In this document: in pieces, positions 9,010-18,301 of the stretch
Numbering within the stretch: position 1 is the first letter of the stretch
How the letters are laid out: every line of letters starts with the position of its first letter
Assembly: GCA_035508435.1 (NCBI GenBank)
Contig: DATJNA010000160.1
Coordinates: 1 to 64,000, forward strand
DNA length: 64,000 nucleotides
Source of the DNA: JASHVB01 sp035508435
GTDB taxonomy: Bacteria; Pseudomonadota; Alphaproteobacteria; Acetobacterales; Acetobacteraceae
Reading direction: 5' to 3'
The notes under the pieces: model-generated
What the model was told of the DNA's origin: nothing
Databases searched by the model: none
What the model saw: the letters and a program-made list of their open reading frames with translations, nothing else
Program-made: the position numbers and the translations under genes

Positions 9010-10764
9010 ATGACTCGCGTGACGAAACTGCTGCCGTTGCTGTTACTGCTGGCAACCCGAACCGTCCAGGCCGCGGACCTGCCCGCGACCGAGGCAGAGC
9101 ATGGCATGGTCGTCACCGCCCAGCGCCTGGCATCCGAGGTGGGCGCCGATATCCTCCGACAGGGCGGCAATGCGATCGATGCCGCGGTCGCGATCGGCTA
9201 TGCCGAGGCGGTGGTCAACCCGTGCTGCGGCAACATCGGTGGCGGCGGCTTCCTGGTCGCTCACCTTGCCGACGGCCGCGACGTGTTTCTGGACTTCCGC
9301 GAGACCGCTCCAGCGGCGGCAACGCGCGATATGTATCTCGACGCCACCGGCAACGTTATTCCCGGCGCCAGCCTGCACGGATGGCGCGCGGTCGCGGTGC
9401 CCGGCACCGTGCTGGGTCTCGACACGGCGCTGGCGCGCTTCGGCACGCTGGCGCGCTCCGTCGTCATGGCGCCGGCGATCCGCCTGGCGCGCGAAGGCTT
9501 CGTGCTGACCCGGTTCGACGCCGACATCCTGCACCGCGGCACCGCGACATTCCGCAGCAATCCGCAGCTCGCACGCATATTCCTGCGCCCGGACGGAGCG
9601 CCATTGCAGCCGGGCGACCGCCTCGTGCAACCGCAGCTCGCCGCAACGATGCAGGCAATCGCCGCAGGCGGACCCGATGCATTCTATCGCGGCGATATCC
9701 CGCACGCCGTGGCAGCGGCATCGCACGCCGCCGGCGGTATCATCACGGCCGCCGATTTCGCCAGCTACCGTGTGGCGCAGGCGGCGCCGATCTCCTGCGC
9801 CTATCGCGGCTATGTCTTCCTCGCCGCGCCGCCTCCCTCGTCCGGCGGCGTCACGCTGTGTGAGATCCTCCAGGTGCTGCAAGGCTACGACATGCGCGCG
9901 CTCGGCTTCCATTCGGCCGCATCGGTGCACGTGATGGTGGAGGCGATGCGACACGCCTATTTCGATCGCAACACCTATCTCGGCGATCCGGCGTTCGTGA
10001 CCGATCCGCTGAGCTGGTTGCTGTCGGCGGGGCACGCGGCCGAGATCCGCGCGGCCATCGGCCCGCACGCAACGCCTTCGCGCGATCTCGCGACCGGCAT
10101 TGCGCCGCACGAGCAAAGGGAAACGACACATTTCTCGGTCGTCGACCAGGCCGGGAATGCGGTTTCGGTCACCTATACGTTGAACGGCGGGTTCGGCGCC
10201 GGCGTGATGGCTGGCGACACCGGCTTCCTGCTGAACGACGAGATGGACGATTTCACGACCCGCGCCGGCGTCGCCAATCTCTACGGCCTGGTGCAGGGTC
10301 AAGCCAATGCCATCGCGCCCGGCAAGCGCCCGTTGTCGTCGATGGCGCCGACCATCGTGCTGCATGATGGCCGCGTGTTCCTGGTGCTGGGCTCGCCCGG
10401 CGGCAGCCGCATCATCTCGATCGTCCTCGAAACCGCGCTCAACATCATCGACTACGGCATGGCGCCGCAGGAAGCGGTGGATGCGCCGCGGCTGCATCAC
10501 CAATGGCTGCCCGACACGATCTTTGCCGAACCCTACGCATTGTCGCCCGACACCGAAGCGTTGCTGCGAACGATGGGCTATCACATCACGCAGCAGACAC
10601 CGTGGGGCGCGGCGGAATTGATCGAGGTTGCCCCGCCGCAGCCGGGCGTTGCCGGCCTCGCCTCATCCGGCGACGATGCCGCCGCATCCAGGGCATTGCG
10701 GCAGGGGTTCTACGAGGGCGCGAATGATGCGCGGCGCCCGGCCGGGGCCGCGGCCGGATATTGA
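9010..10764 (+). CDS. ggt: Gamma-glutamyltransferase, secreted
   Basis: The 584-aa protein starts with a signal peptide (MTRVTKLLPLLLLLATRTVQA) and carries the full GGT layout: EVGADILRQGGNAIDAAVAI, NPCCGNIGGGGF, and the cleavage site ETTHFSVVD with nucleophile T372. Small-subunit motifs such as KRPLSSMAPTIV and LGSPGGSRII are intact. It should hydrolyse glutathione and other gamma-glutamyl peptides in the periplasm. An in-frame ATG at 8998 is an alternative start. The divergent neighbour is a paralogue without a signal peptide, so the pair could serve two compartments. Confidence 0.92.
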   Translation: MTRVTKLLPLLLLLATRTVQAADLPATEAEHGMVVTAQRLASEVGADILRQGGNAIDAAVAIGYAEAVVNPCCGNIGGGGFLVAHLADGRDVFLDFRETAPAAATRDMYLDATGNVIPGASLHGWRAVAVPGTVLGLDTALARFGTLARSVVMAPAIRLAREGFVLTRFDADILHRGTATFRSNPQLARIFLRPDGAPLQPGDRLVQPQLAATMQAIAAGGPDAFYRGDIPHAVAAASHAAGGIITAADFASYRVAQAAPISCAYRGYVFLAAPPPSSGGVTLCEILQVLQGYDMRALGFHSAASVHVMVEAMRHAYFDRNTYLGDPAFVTDPLSWLLSAGHAAEIRAAIGPHATPSRDLATGIAPHEQRETTHFSVVDQAGNAVSVTYTLNGGFGAGVMAGDTGFLLNDEMDDFTTRAGVANLYGLVQGQANAIAPGKRPLSSMAPTIVLHDGRVFLVLGSPGGSRIISIVLETALNIIDYGMAPQEAVDAPRLHHQWLPDTIFAEPYALSPDTEALLRTMGYHITQQTPWGAAELIEVAPPQPGVAGLASSGDDAAASRALRQGFYEGANDARRPAGAAAGY

Positions 10765-10957
10765 ATCACGCGTTGGGCCGGCGCCTTCGCCGGTCTTCGC
10801 CTCAGGCAACGGTCGAAGGCACCAACGCCCAACCGGGACCGCCGCAGCCGCTTCCATCACGCAAGCACAAGCCGAGTGTTGCGCGCCGGATCGCCATTGC
10901 GCGCCTTGCCAGCCGATATGGTACAAGCGCACCGACGATCCGAATCGCGGGCTCTGC

Positions 10958-11443
10958 ATGCTGTCCACCACCATTCTCGAGGCTGCCGCTGGCTTGCTCG
11001 ACGCCTGCCGCTCGCGCGGGGTCAGGCTTGCCACGGCGGAGAGCTGCACCGGCGGCCTGATTGCCGCGGCCCTGACCGCCATCGCCGGCGCCTCCGATGT
11101 GGTGGACCGCGGCTTCATCACCTATTCCAACGACGCCAAGGCCGAACTCCTCGGCGTCCCAACGGACATCATCACCCGGCATGGCGCGGTGAGCGAAGAG
11201 GTGGCGCGCGCCATGGCCGCGGGCGCGCTGGCACGCTCGCGCGCCGATATCGCGGTGTCGGTGACCGGCGTGGCCGGACCGGGTGGCGGCAGCTTTGAAA
11301 AACCGGTCGGCCTGATCTGCTTCGGCCTCGCCCGGCGAGACCACGCCGTCATCAGCGAACGCCACATCGTGCCCGGCGACCGGACGGCGGTCCGCGCCGC
11401 CGCCGTGGCGCACGCCTTTGCCATGATCCGCGCATTGCTCTGA
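10958..11443 (+). CDS. pncC: Nicotinamide-nucleotide amidase (CinA C-terminal family)
   Basis: The 161-aa protein is a stand-alone CinA C-terminal domain with the hallmark blocks ATAESCTGGLIAAALT, ITYSNDAKAELLGV and SVTGVAGPGGG. The family deamidates nicotinamide mononucleotide to nicotinate mononucleotide, recycling the pyridine nucleotide released by NAD-consuming reactions. The frame is open far upstream, but homology begins at this ATG. It lies 41 nt before recX in the same direction, so they may share a transcript. Confidence 0.93.
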   Translation: MLSTTILEAAAGLLDACRSRGVRLATAESCTGGLIAAALTAIAGASDVVDRGFITYSNDAKAELLGVPTDIITRHGAVSEEVARAMAAGALARSRADIAVSVTGVAGPGGGSFEKPVGLICFGLARRDHAVISERHIVPGDRTAVRAAAVAHAFAMIRALL

Positions 11444-11484
11444 GGGACAGCCCGCTTCCCGAACCGCACAGGCAGCCGATCGCA

Positions 11485-12081
11485 ATGGCCAACCCACCGC
11501 ACCTCCCGCCACCGCCCGATGCCGACGCGCTGCATGAGGCTGCCCTGGCCTACCTCGCCCGCTACGCCGCGACCGAGGCCGGCCTGCTGCGCATGCTCCT
11601 GCGCCGCATCGAGCGCTGGCACCGGCTGGCGCGGCACGCCGCTGCCGATGATGGTGATGGTGATGTCGCGGCCCAGGCCGATGCCGCCAGGGCGGCGGCA
11701 CGTGACGTGGCGGCGCGGCTGGCCGCCGCCGGCGCGATCAACGACGCCAATTATGCCGAGAGCAAGGTGCGGAGCCTGGTGCGGGCCGGCCGGTCGCGCC
11801 GGGCGATCGGTGCACAGCTTGCCGCCAAGGGCGTGGATCCGGCCACCCAACACCACGTGCTGCGGGAAGACGCCGCGGAAACGGAGCTGGCCGCGGCGCT
11901 GGTGTTGGCCCGGCGCCGGCGGATCGGCCCGTTCCGCTCCGGTGCTCCGCCCGATGCGGTCGGACGGCGGCGCGAACTCGCCATTCTCGCGCGCGCGGGG
12001 TTTCCCCACGGAATCGCCCTGCGCGCCGTGGCGCTCGATCCGTCCGAAGCCCAGGCGCTGGTGAACCAGCTTCGCCGCTGA
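11485..12081 (+). CDS. recX: RecX-like regulatory protein
   Basis: The 198-aa protein shows the helical-repeat pattern of RecX: ALAYLARYAATEAGLLRMLL, then NDANYAESKVRSLVRAGRS and the RAIGAQLAAKGVD block. RecX binds RecA filaments and limits their growth. The gene follows pncC, while recA itself is not in the window. The middle carries an Ala/Asp-rich segment (about residues 50-70) that is variable in alphaproteobacterial RecX. Family assignment is good; activity is inferred. Confidence 0.82.
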   Translation: MANPPHLPPPPDADALHEAALAYLARYAATEAGLLRMLLRRIERWHRLARHAAADDGDGDVAAQADAARAAARDVAARLAAAGAINDANYAESKVRSLVRAGRSRRAIGAQLAAKGVDPATQHHVLREDAAETELAAALVLARRRRIGPFRSGAPPDAVGRRRELAILARAGFPHGIALRAVALDPSEAQALVNQLRR

Positions 12082-12111
12082 CGTCCGGTGCGTGACGGGA
12101 CATCGAGGTCA

Positions 12112-12214
12112 CGCGCGCAACTTCGACGCAGGCGCACAACCTCGGCGCACGCGCACAACCTCGACGCAGGCGCACAACCTCGACGCAGGCGCGCAACCTC
12201 GACGCAGGCGGGCG
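12112..12214. repeat. 19-bp tandem repeat, about 5 copies
   Basis: The unit ctcgacgcaggcgcacaac is repeated between the recX stop and the 3' end of the convergent SPOR gene. Copies differ at a few positions. It occupies most of the intergenic gap. Confidence 0.85.
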
Positions 12215-12229
12215 ACGCGGAATTCTTGC

Positions 12230-13024
12230 TCAGGGCATCGACGGAGCAGCGATCACCCAACAATCCGCCTTTGCGGCGCGCATGTCGCTGCAGAACGCCG
12301 CGGCCGCCGCGAGGTCGGCAAAGCCGCCGGCCCGCAGCCGCCAGACCTGGTGGCCGTTCACCTCCGCCGCGCTGATCGCCGGGCTGTGGCCGCTGGTCAG
12401 ACCAGGGTCCGCCTCGCGCAACCGGCGCCATGCGGCGACAGCGCGATCGGCGCTCGCGGCCGCAACCAGTTGGACCATCGGACCGCCATCCGTCCCGATG
12501 CCAGTCGGCACTGGCGTCGTTGTCCCGCTGGTCCCGGCCGAACTCCGGTCTCCCACCCGGACGCGGACCGCATGGCGCACCGCTCCGGCCCCCGTCGGAG
12601 CCGGGGCGGCGGCCGTCGCCGCAGCGACCGCGCCGCGCCGGCCTGCCGCCGCCGTCGCAGCGACCGCGCCGCGCCGGCCCGCGGCGGGCGTCGGTGCCGG
12701 GACGGCGGGACGATCACGGCCTTGGTCTGCATTGGTCGCAGCCGCCACCGGACGGTCGTCGCGGCGACGCACGCCGGGCGCGACCACGCCATTGGCCGCC
12801 GGAACCTGCTGTGGCGTCGGCAGCACACCCGTCCAGATATTCCCCGGCTGCGGCAGCAGCGGCTGCGCTTGCTCGTCCTGGTCGGTGACCCGTCGCAACG
12901 TGGTCTGCCGGTCCGCATCGCCGGGTCTGTGATCCGCGGCGATCGACTGCCCCGACCGGCCGACGCCAACCACGCTCGAGATCACGAGGCACACCGTTAC
13001 GAAGGCCAAGCGGCGCACCGGCAA
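12230..13024 (-). CDS. Secreted SPOR-domain protein
   Basis: The 264-aa protein begins with a signal peptide (MPVRRLAFVTVCLVISSVVG), followed by a long Ala/Pro/Arg-rich low-complexity region, and ends in a SPOR-like domain (about residues 183-260: PMVQLVAAASADRAVAAW and VWRLRAGGFADLAAAAAFC). SPOR domains bind denuded peptidoglycan at division sites, so a periplasmic cell-wall role is likely. The start is a TTG with an AGGGAACG ribosome site directly before it; there is a GTG two codons further in. It is divergent from the c-di-GMP enzyme gene across a 331-nt gap. Confidence 0.75.
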   Translation of the reverse strand: MPVRRLAFVTVCLVISSVVGVGRSGQSIAADHRPGDADRQTTLRRVTDQDEQAQPLLPQPGNIWTGVLPTPQQVPAANGVVAPGVRRRDDRPVAAATNADQGRDRPAVPAPTPAAGRRGAVAATAAAGRRGAVAAATAAAPAPTGAGAVRHAVRVRVGDRSSAGTSGTTTPVPTGIGTDGGPMVQLVAAASADRAVAAWRRLREADPGLTSGHSPAISAAEVNGHQVWRLRAGGFADLAAAAAFCSDMRAAKADCWVIAAPSMP

Positions 13025-13355
13025 CGTTCCCTGACGTTATTGCAGCCTACGATAGCATAAATTGTAACATATACAACTCGAAACCCGGCTTGGTAACGAT
13101 CCCCCTCGCAGCGGGGCGGGCGCAGCCTGCGAGGCGAACAATACCGCACTCCGGTGGGTTGCCGGCGGCAGCCGAGGCGGCGCGGCCGGTCCGCCGCCGG
13201 CACTCGCCGCCCGGCACTCGCCGCTCGCCGCTCGGCCTTCGCCGCCACGGCGTTGTCGGGCCATGCCGTTGGGGCGGCCCTTATCGCCACAAAAATCGGC
13301 TGTTGCCGCGCGTCCCTTTAGCGGCTTGGTAACCAAAGCAGCAGACACTGCCCGC
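13025..13355. other. Divergent intergenic region, no gene seen
   Basis: This 331-nt gap separates the SPOR gene and the c-di-GMP gene, whose 5' ends face each other. The part next to the SPOR gene (about 13036-13080) is AT-rich for this genome and contains an imperfect palindrome TTGTAACATATACAA, so it probably holds promoter sequences. The remainder is GC-rich with short cgccgg-type repeats. Confidence 0.4.
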
Positions 13356-16130
13356 ATGTCTGCCACGTCGTTTTGCGGTGGTTGGCTTCAGGCGCTGCAA
13401 CGGCTGAACCAACAAGCCAGCCGCGCCTCGGCCCTGATCTATGGCGCCGTACTCCTGATCACCGCCGCCGTGCTCGCGATCAGCATTACGGTCTGGCACA
13501 TGCGCGGCGAAGCCCTCAGCGCCGCCTTCGGCAACACCGGGAATCTTGCCATCGTGCTGGCCGAGCAAACCGACCGCTCGGTGCAGGCGATCGATATCGT
13601 GCTGCGAGACATCCAGGACGACGTCGCCGGCGACCTGCGCCTGGCAACCGAGGACGATTTCAAACGCTTGCTCGCGACCGAGCCCATATTCCGCTCGCTG
13701 CACAGCCGCGCCGAGCGCCTGCCGCAGGTCGACAACATCAGCCTGATCGCCGCCGACGGCGTCCGGGTGAGCTACTCCATCGCCTGGCCCGCGCCCCCGA
13801 CAGAACTGTCGGATCGCGACTACATGCGGCACTTCCAGGCGCAGAACGATGCCGGCTTGTTCATCAGCCAGCCGGTCGTCAGCCGGGCCACCCACGTCTG
13901 GAGCGTGTTTGCCGTCCGCCGGATCAACGGCAAGGACGGCCGCTTCCTCGGCGTGATTCTCGCGGCGATACCGTTGCAGGTGTTCACCTCGCTGTTTTCA
14001 TCGATCACATTGCCAGACAGCGAGACGTTCATGCTGCTGCGCCGCGACGGGACGGTCCTGGTGCGCTATCCGGATGCCCCCTCCCATATCGGCGGCCGGA
14101 TGCCGGAGAAGTCGCTCTGGTACAGCCTGGTCGCCGCGGGCGGCGGGAAATATCAGTCGCCCGGCTATTTCGATGAGCAATCCCGCCTGGTCGCCGTCCA
14201 GCCGCTCGCCGGCTACCCGTTGGTCCTCGACGTCGGCACGCCGACCGCCGGCGCGCTGGCGCATTGGCGCCACCTGACAGTACTCATCGGCCTGGGCACC
14301 GCCTTCGCCGCCAGCCTCCTGCTGTTGCTGGTGCTGCTGCTGCGCCAGCAGTTGGCGCGACTGGAGCAATCCCGCGCGGCGCTGCGCCTGCGCAACGCCG
14401 AGTTGACCCGTGTCGCCGGCGCCTTGCGCGACAGCGAGACCCGGCTCGACGCCAAGACCCATGCACTGGACACCACGCTCGCCGCCATGGACCAGGGGCT
14501 GATGATGGTGGATGCGCGCGGCACCGTGGCGGTTTGCAATGCGCGTGCGATCGACCTGCTGGACCTGCCACCAACACTGATCGCAGCGCCATCGCCGTTC
14601 ACCGAGATTGCCGCCCGCCATCCCGATGACGGCATCTTCGCCCTGATGCACGAGGCGCTGGAGTGTGCCAATGACCCCGCGTCCAGCCTGCCTTGCGCAC
14701 CACGCTGTGGCGAGCATTGCGTCACCGGCGATCGCATCGTGGAGGCGCGCTGTGTGAGGCTGCCAGCCGGTGGGGTGGTCGCCACGTTCGACGACATCAC
14801 CGCGCGGCGCCATGCCGAGCAACAGGTCGCCTTCATGGCGCGGCACGATGCCTTGACGCGGCTGCCGAACCGGGCGGCCTTCGTCGAGCGGCTGGAGGCG
14901 ACCGTCGCGCAGGCGGGCCGCGGGGCGCTGGCGGCCGTGCTGTGCCTGGACCTCGATCACTTCAAGGAGGTGAACGACACCCTTGGCCATCCGATCGGCG
15001 ACCGATTGCTCCGCGCGGTGGCGGACCGGCTCACCGCCTGCGTGCGCCAGGTCGATACCGTTGCACGGTTCGGCGGCGACGAATTCGCGGTCGTGCAGAC
15101 CGACGCGGCGCGCGCCGAGGATGTCGGCTTGTTCGCCCAGCGGATCATCGAGGTACTGAGCCTGCCCTTTGACCTCAGCGGCCATCAGGTGACGGTGGGG
15201 GCGAGCATCGGCATCGCACTGATCCCGGCGGACGGCGCGGATCCGGACCGGCTGCTGAAAAGCGCCGACATCGCGCTGTACCGTGCCAAGGCTGACGGCC
15301 GCGGCGTCTATCGCTTCTTCGCGCCCGCCATGGACGCCAGGCTACAGGAGCGGCGCCAGCTCGAACTCGATCTCCAGCACGCGCTGACGCATGAGGAATT
15401 CGAACTCTACTATCAGCCGCTGATCGACCTGGAATCGAACAACGTCTGCGCCTTCGAGGCACTGCTGCGCTGGCACCATCCGCAGCGCGGCCTGCTGGAA
15501 CCGGGCGCGTTCGTGCCGTTGACCGAGGAGATGGGGCTGATCGTGCCGCTGGGCGGCTGGGCGTTGCGGCAGGCCTGCCGTGAAGCCACGACCTGGCCCG
15601 ATAATGTCGCGGTCGCAGTCAATCTTTCGCCGGTGCAGTTCCGTCATCGCGAGCTGGTGCCGATGGTCGCCGCGGCGCTGGAAGCCAGCAAACTTGAACC
15701 GTCCCGCCTGGAGTTGGAAATTACCGAAGCAGTCCTGCTGCAAAGCAACGAGGAAGTCATGGAAACATTGCATGGCCTGCGCGACCTCGGCGTGCGTATC
15801 GCGATGGACGATTTCGGCACCGGCTATTCGTCGCTGGGCTACCTGCGCTGCTTTCCGTTCGACAAGATCAAGATCGACCAGTCGTTCGTGCGCGACCTGC
15901 CGGAGGGCGCGGATGCCGCGGCCATCGTGCGAGCGGTCACCCGCATGGGCAATTCGCTCGGCATGGTCACCACGGCCGAGGGCGTGGAGACGGGTGAGCA
16001 ATTGGCTCACCTGCGGGCGGAGGGTTGCGTGGAGGTGCAGGGCTATTTGTTCAGCCGCCCCCGCCCGGCGCGCGAACTACCCCAGCTCCTGCGCTTGCTC
16101 GGCCAACACGAGGCAACCGTGGCGGCGTGA
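13356..16130 (+). CDS. Bifunctional GGDEF-EAL c-di-GMP enzyme with Cache-type sensor and PAS domain
   Basis: The 924-aa membrane protein has TM segments near residues 27-48 and 308-330 that bracket a periplasmic double-Cache-like domain. A PAS-like segment follows (TLAAMDQGLMMVDARGTVAV), then GGDEF (573-577) and EAL (701-703). The GGDEF motif is intact and an RxxD inhibitory site (RQVD) sits five residues before it. In the EAL domain the metal and catalytic residues are present: EALLRW, NLSPVQF, ELEITEAV, DDFGTGYSSL, KIDQSFV. Both synthesis and breakdown of c-di-GMP are therefore possible, presumably switched by a periplasmic ligand. The ATG at 13356 was chosen over 13263 because the upstream codons look non-coding. 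Confidence 0.92.
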   Translation: MSATSFCGGWLQALQRLNQQASRASALIYGAVLLITAAVLAISITVWHMRGEALSAAFGNTGNLAIVLAEQTDRSVQAIDIVLRDIQDDVAGDLRLATEDDFKRLLATEPIFRSLHSRAERLPQVDNISLIAADGVRVSYSIAWPAPPTELSDRDYMRHFQAQNDAGLFISQPVVSRATHVWSVFAVRRINGKDGRFLGVILAAIPLQVFTSLFSSITLPDSETFMLLRRDGTVLVRYPDAPSHIGGRMPEKSLWYSLVAAGGGKYQSPGYFDEQSRLVAVQPLAGYPLVLDVGTPTAGALAHWRHLTVLIGLGTAFAASLLLLLVLLLRQQLARLEQSRAALRLRNAELTRVAGALRDSETRLDAKTHALDTTLAAMDQGLMMVDARGTVAVCNARAIDLLDLPPTLIAAPSPFTEIAARHPDDGIFALMHEALECANDPASSLPCAPRCGEHCVTGDRIVEARCVRLPAGGVVATFDDITARRHAEQQVAFMARHDALTRLPNRAAFVERLEATVAQAGRGALAAVLCLDLDHFKEVNDTLGHPIGDRLLRAVADRLTACVRQVDTVARFGGDEFAVVQTDAARAEDVGLFAQRIIEVLSLPFDLSGHQVTVGASIGIALIPADGADPDRLLKSADIALYRAKADGRGVYRFFAPAMDARLQERRQLELDLQHALTHEEFELYYQPLIDLESNNVCAFEALLRWHHPQRGLLEPGAFVPLTEEMGLIVPLGGWALRQACREATTWPDNVAVAVNLSPVQFRHRELVPMVAAALEASKLEPSRLELEITEAVLLQSNEEVMETLHGLRDLGVRIAMDDFGTGYSSLGYLRCFPFDKIKIDQSFVRDLPEGADAAAIVRAVTRMGNSLGMVTTAEGVETGEQLAHLRAEGCVEVQGYLFSRPRPARELPQLLRLLGQHEATVAA

Positions 16131-16557
16131 TCCGGGCAGGACCGCCAGCGGCGAGGCACGCAACGAAGCCAGGCTCCTCCAGCGCCGGGCGGCAGCTCGG
16201 GTCTTGCCGTGTGGTGGCCCGGCATCGGACCCGCTCCGCCGCATCCGTGCGGCCTGCCGGTTCGACGGTATGCTCACAAAGTCGAAGGAAGCGTAACGAA
16301 GCGTCACAAGGCGCGGGATGCTCCGCCACCGGAAGCAGACCGACGCACGAAACCCCTGCTTGGTGAATCCTCGCCTGCATCCCTGAAACTTCATCGCCAA
16401 CATCAGGCAGGCCCAACGGCACACCGCCCGCGACGGCCCGCGGCCGCCGTTACACCGCGCTTCGTTGCATCCTTTGGCGCTGCCGCCTCAATTGCTGGCG
16501 GCAAGCACCGCGTCTCCCTATGCTCGCGCCCGCTATCCCTTGCCGGAGACCTTCCTC
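16131..16557. other. 427-nt gap without a supportable gene
   Basis: Short reading frames here overlap each other on both strands and show no family signature. No convincing terminator or repeat array was seen. The last 20-30 nt hold the ribosome site of eipB. Confidence 0.5.
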
Positions 16558-17379
16558 ATGCGCCTTCCTGCCGCCCTGGCAGTACTGCTCTTCCTGGTGG
16601 TGCAACCCGCCGGCCTGTGCGCACGGGCCGCCGGACTGCCGGCACCGGTCGTGGAACCCGTGCCACTCGCCGCGCACCATGCGCTCTACCAGCTCACGCT
16701 GGCCAATGACCCCGAGGGCGACATCGTGTCCGCCTCCGGCACCATGGGCTACGAGGTGATCGATGCGTGCGACGGCTGGGCCGTGCGCCAGAAGCTCGAC
16801 ATGGCCGTAACCAACACCGACGGCCAGGACATCCACATGGTGTCCGACTATGCCACCTGGGAATCCAAGGACGGGCTGAAGCTGCGCTTCCACATGCGGC
16901 AACTGACCGACCAGGCGGTGACATCGCAGACCGACGGCGAGGCCACCTTGCAGCGCCGCGGTGGTCCCGGCACGGTTCACTACATCACGCCACACGACAA
17001 CACCGTGGCGCTGCCGCCCGGCACGCTGTTCCCGATGGCGCACACCGCCGCCATCATCGCCGCTGCCCGCGATGGCAAGAAGTTCATCACTCTGCCCTTG
17101 TTCGACGGCACCGACGAGAACGGCGCCGAGGACAGTTCGATCGCGATCCTCGACTGGAAGCCGCCCTTCGCCGCCAGGTGGTCCGCCCTCTCCACGCTGC
17201 CCAGCACCCGCGTGCGCCTGGCCTTCTTCGACCGCAAGCCCGATACGATCCTGCCAAACTACCAGGTCGGCATGCGCTACTGGGAGAACGGCGTCGCCGA
17301 CAATCTGCAAATGGATTTCGGCGACTTCGTGATGAACGCCAAGATGACCGAGTTCGCCCTGCAGCCGCACAAATGCTGA
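16558..17379 (+). CDS. eipB: EipB/DUF1849 periplasmic envelope-integrity protein
   Basis: The 273-aa protein has a signal peptide (MRLPAALAVLLFLVVQPAGLCARA) and the DUF1849 body: PLAAHHALYQLTLAN at the start and an IDACDGWAVRQ segment. Its cysteine and the last residue of the protein (PHKC) match the conserved disulfide-forming pair of EipB. In Brucella EipB is a periplasmic spiral beta-sheet protein needed for envelope integrity. The ATG at 16558 follows a GGAGACC ribosome site. The call rests on family resemblance across the whole length. Confidence 0.9.
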   Translation: MRLPAALAVLLFLVVQPAGLCARAAGLPAPVVEPVPLAAHHALYQLTLANDPEGDIVSASGTMGYEVIDACDGWAVRQKLDMAVTNTDGQDIHMVSDYATWESKDGLKLRFHMRQLTDQAVTSQTDGEATLQRRGGPGTVHYITPHDNTVALPPGTLFPMAHTAAIIAAARDGKKFITLPLFDGTDENGAEDSSIAILDWKPPFAARWSALSTLPSTRVRLAFFDRKPDTILPNYQVGMRYWENGVADNLQMDFGDFVMNAKMTEFALQPHKC

Positions 17380-17395
17380 GCCGGTCGTCGCTGCC

Positions 17396-17487
17396 GTGCC
17401 CGTTGGCACCAGCCGCCCGCGGCGCCCGCCCGTGGCGGTCGGCATCAGCCGCCCGCGGCGCCCGCCCGTGGCGGTCGGCATCAGCCG
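17396..17487. repeat. 36-bp tandem repeat, about 2.5 copies
   Basis: Two perfect 36-bp copies (17415-17450 and 17451-17486), beginning gcccgcggcgcccgcccgtg, follow a partial copy. They sit between eipB and the isochorismatase-fold gene. Confidence 0.85.
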
Positions 17488-17565
17488 CCAAACACGTCGC
17501 CCAGAGCGAGCGTTGCCGCGTCATGCCGCGGGCAGCACCCATGCCCGCATCGACGTCGCCCTGAT

Positions 17566-18216
17566 ATGCCCCCTGCCCTCAGCCGCGACGTCCCGATCGA
17601 CCCCGACCACGCCGCGGTATTGTTCATCGACGTGCAGAACTACACCTGCCACCCGAATGGCGGCGAGTATGCCGGCCTGACCGGGGCCGAGCGCGACGCC
17701 AGCCATGGCGGCTTCTTCCGCACCTTGCGCGAGATCGCCGTCCCCAATATGCGCCGCCTCCAGGCCGCCGCCCGCGCAGCCGGGATCGAAGTGCTCTACA
17801 CCGTGATCGAAGCCCTGACCAAGGATGGCCGCGACCAAAGCCTCGACTACAAGATCAGCCGCTTGTTCGTGCCACGCGGCTCGTGGGATGCGCTGGTGCT
17901 GGCCGACATCGCGCCAATGGGCGACGAGATCGTGCTGCCGAAAACCTCGTCCTCGGTGTTCATCTCCACCAACATCGACTATGTGCTGCGCAACCTGGGA
18001 GTGCGATCGCTGATCATCGCCGGCGTGCTGACCGACCAGTGCGTCGATTCGGCGGTGCGCGATGCATGCGATCTCGGTTACCTGGTGACCGTCCCCACCG
18101 ACGCCTGCGCCACGCTGACGCAGGAACGCCACGACTGGGCGCTGCGCAACAACCGCGGCTATTGCCGCCAGGTGACGACGGCGGCGCTGGTGACAGAGAT
18201 CCAGGCGGCAACCTGA
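17566..18216 (+). CDS. Cysteine hydrolase, isochorismatase family
   Basis: The 216-aa protein shows the triad of the family: Asp in LFIDVQNYT, Lys in VLPKTSSSVF and the nucleophile Cys in TDQCVDSAVRDA. Insertion and length match amidohydrolases of the biuret/ureidoacrylate/N-carbamoylsarcosine type more than true isochorismatases. It likely cleaves a C-N bond in a small amide in the cytoplasm. The hydantoinase genes elsewhere in the window suggest a broader amide/purine catabolism theme, but they are not adjacent. Confidence 0.88.
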   Translation: MPPALSRDVPIDPDHAAVLFIDVQNYTCHPNGGEYAGLTGAERDASHGGFFRTLREIAVPNMRRLQAAARAAGIEVLYTVIEALTKDGRDQSLDYKISRLFVPRGSWDALVLADIAPMGDEIVLPKTSSSVFISTNIDYVLRNLGVRSLIIAGVLTDQCVDSAVRDACDLGYLVTVPTDACATLTQERHDWALRNNRGYCRQVTTAALVTEIQAAT

Positions 18217-18301
18217 CCACCGCCCCATGTCGTCGCGAGGACCGCATCCGCGATGACCGCACCCGCGATGACATCGCCGCGGAACGGCAGCCGGACCAGG
18301 A

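Noticed and set aside
9043..10584. 513-codon open frame antisense to the secreted ggt
   Set aside because: Mirror of a clear gene with no protein features.
12092..13060. 322-codon plus-strand open frame over the SPOR gene
   Set aside because: Arg/His-rich shadow that starts inside a tandem repeat; the minus strand has a signal peptide and SPOR domain.
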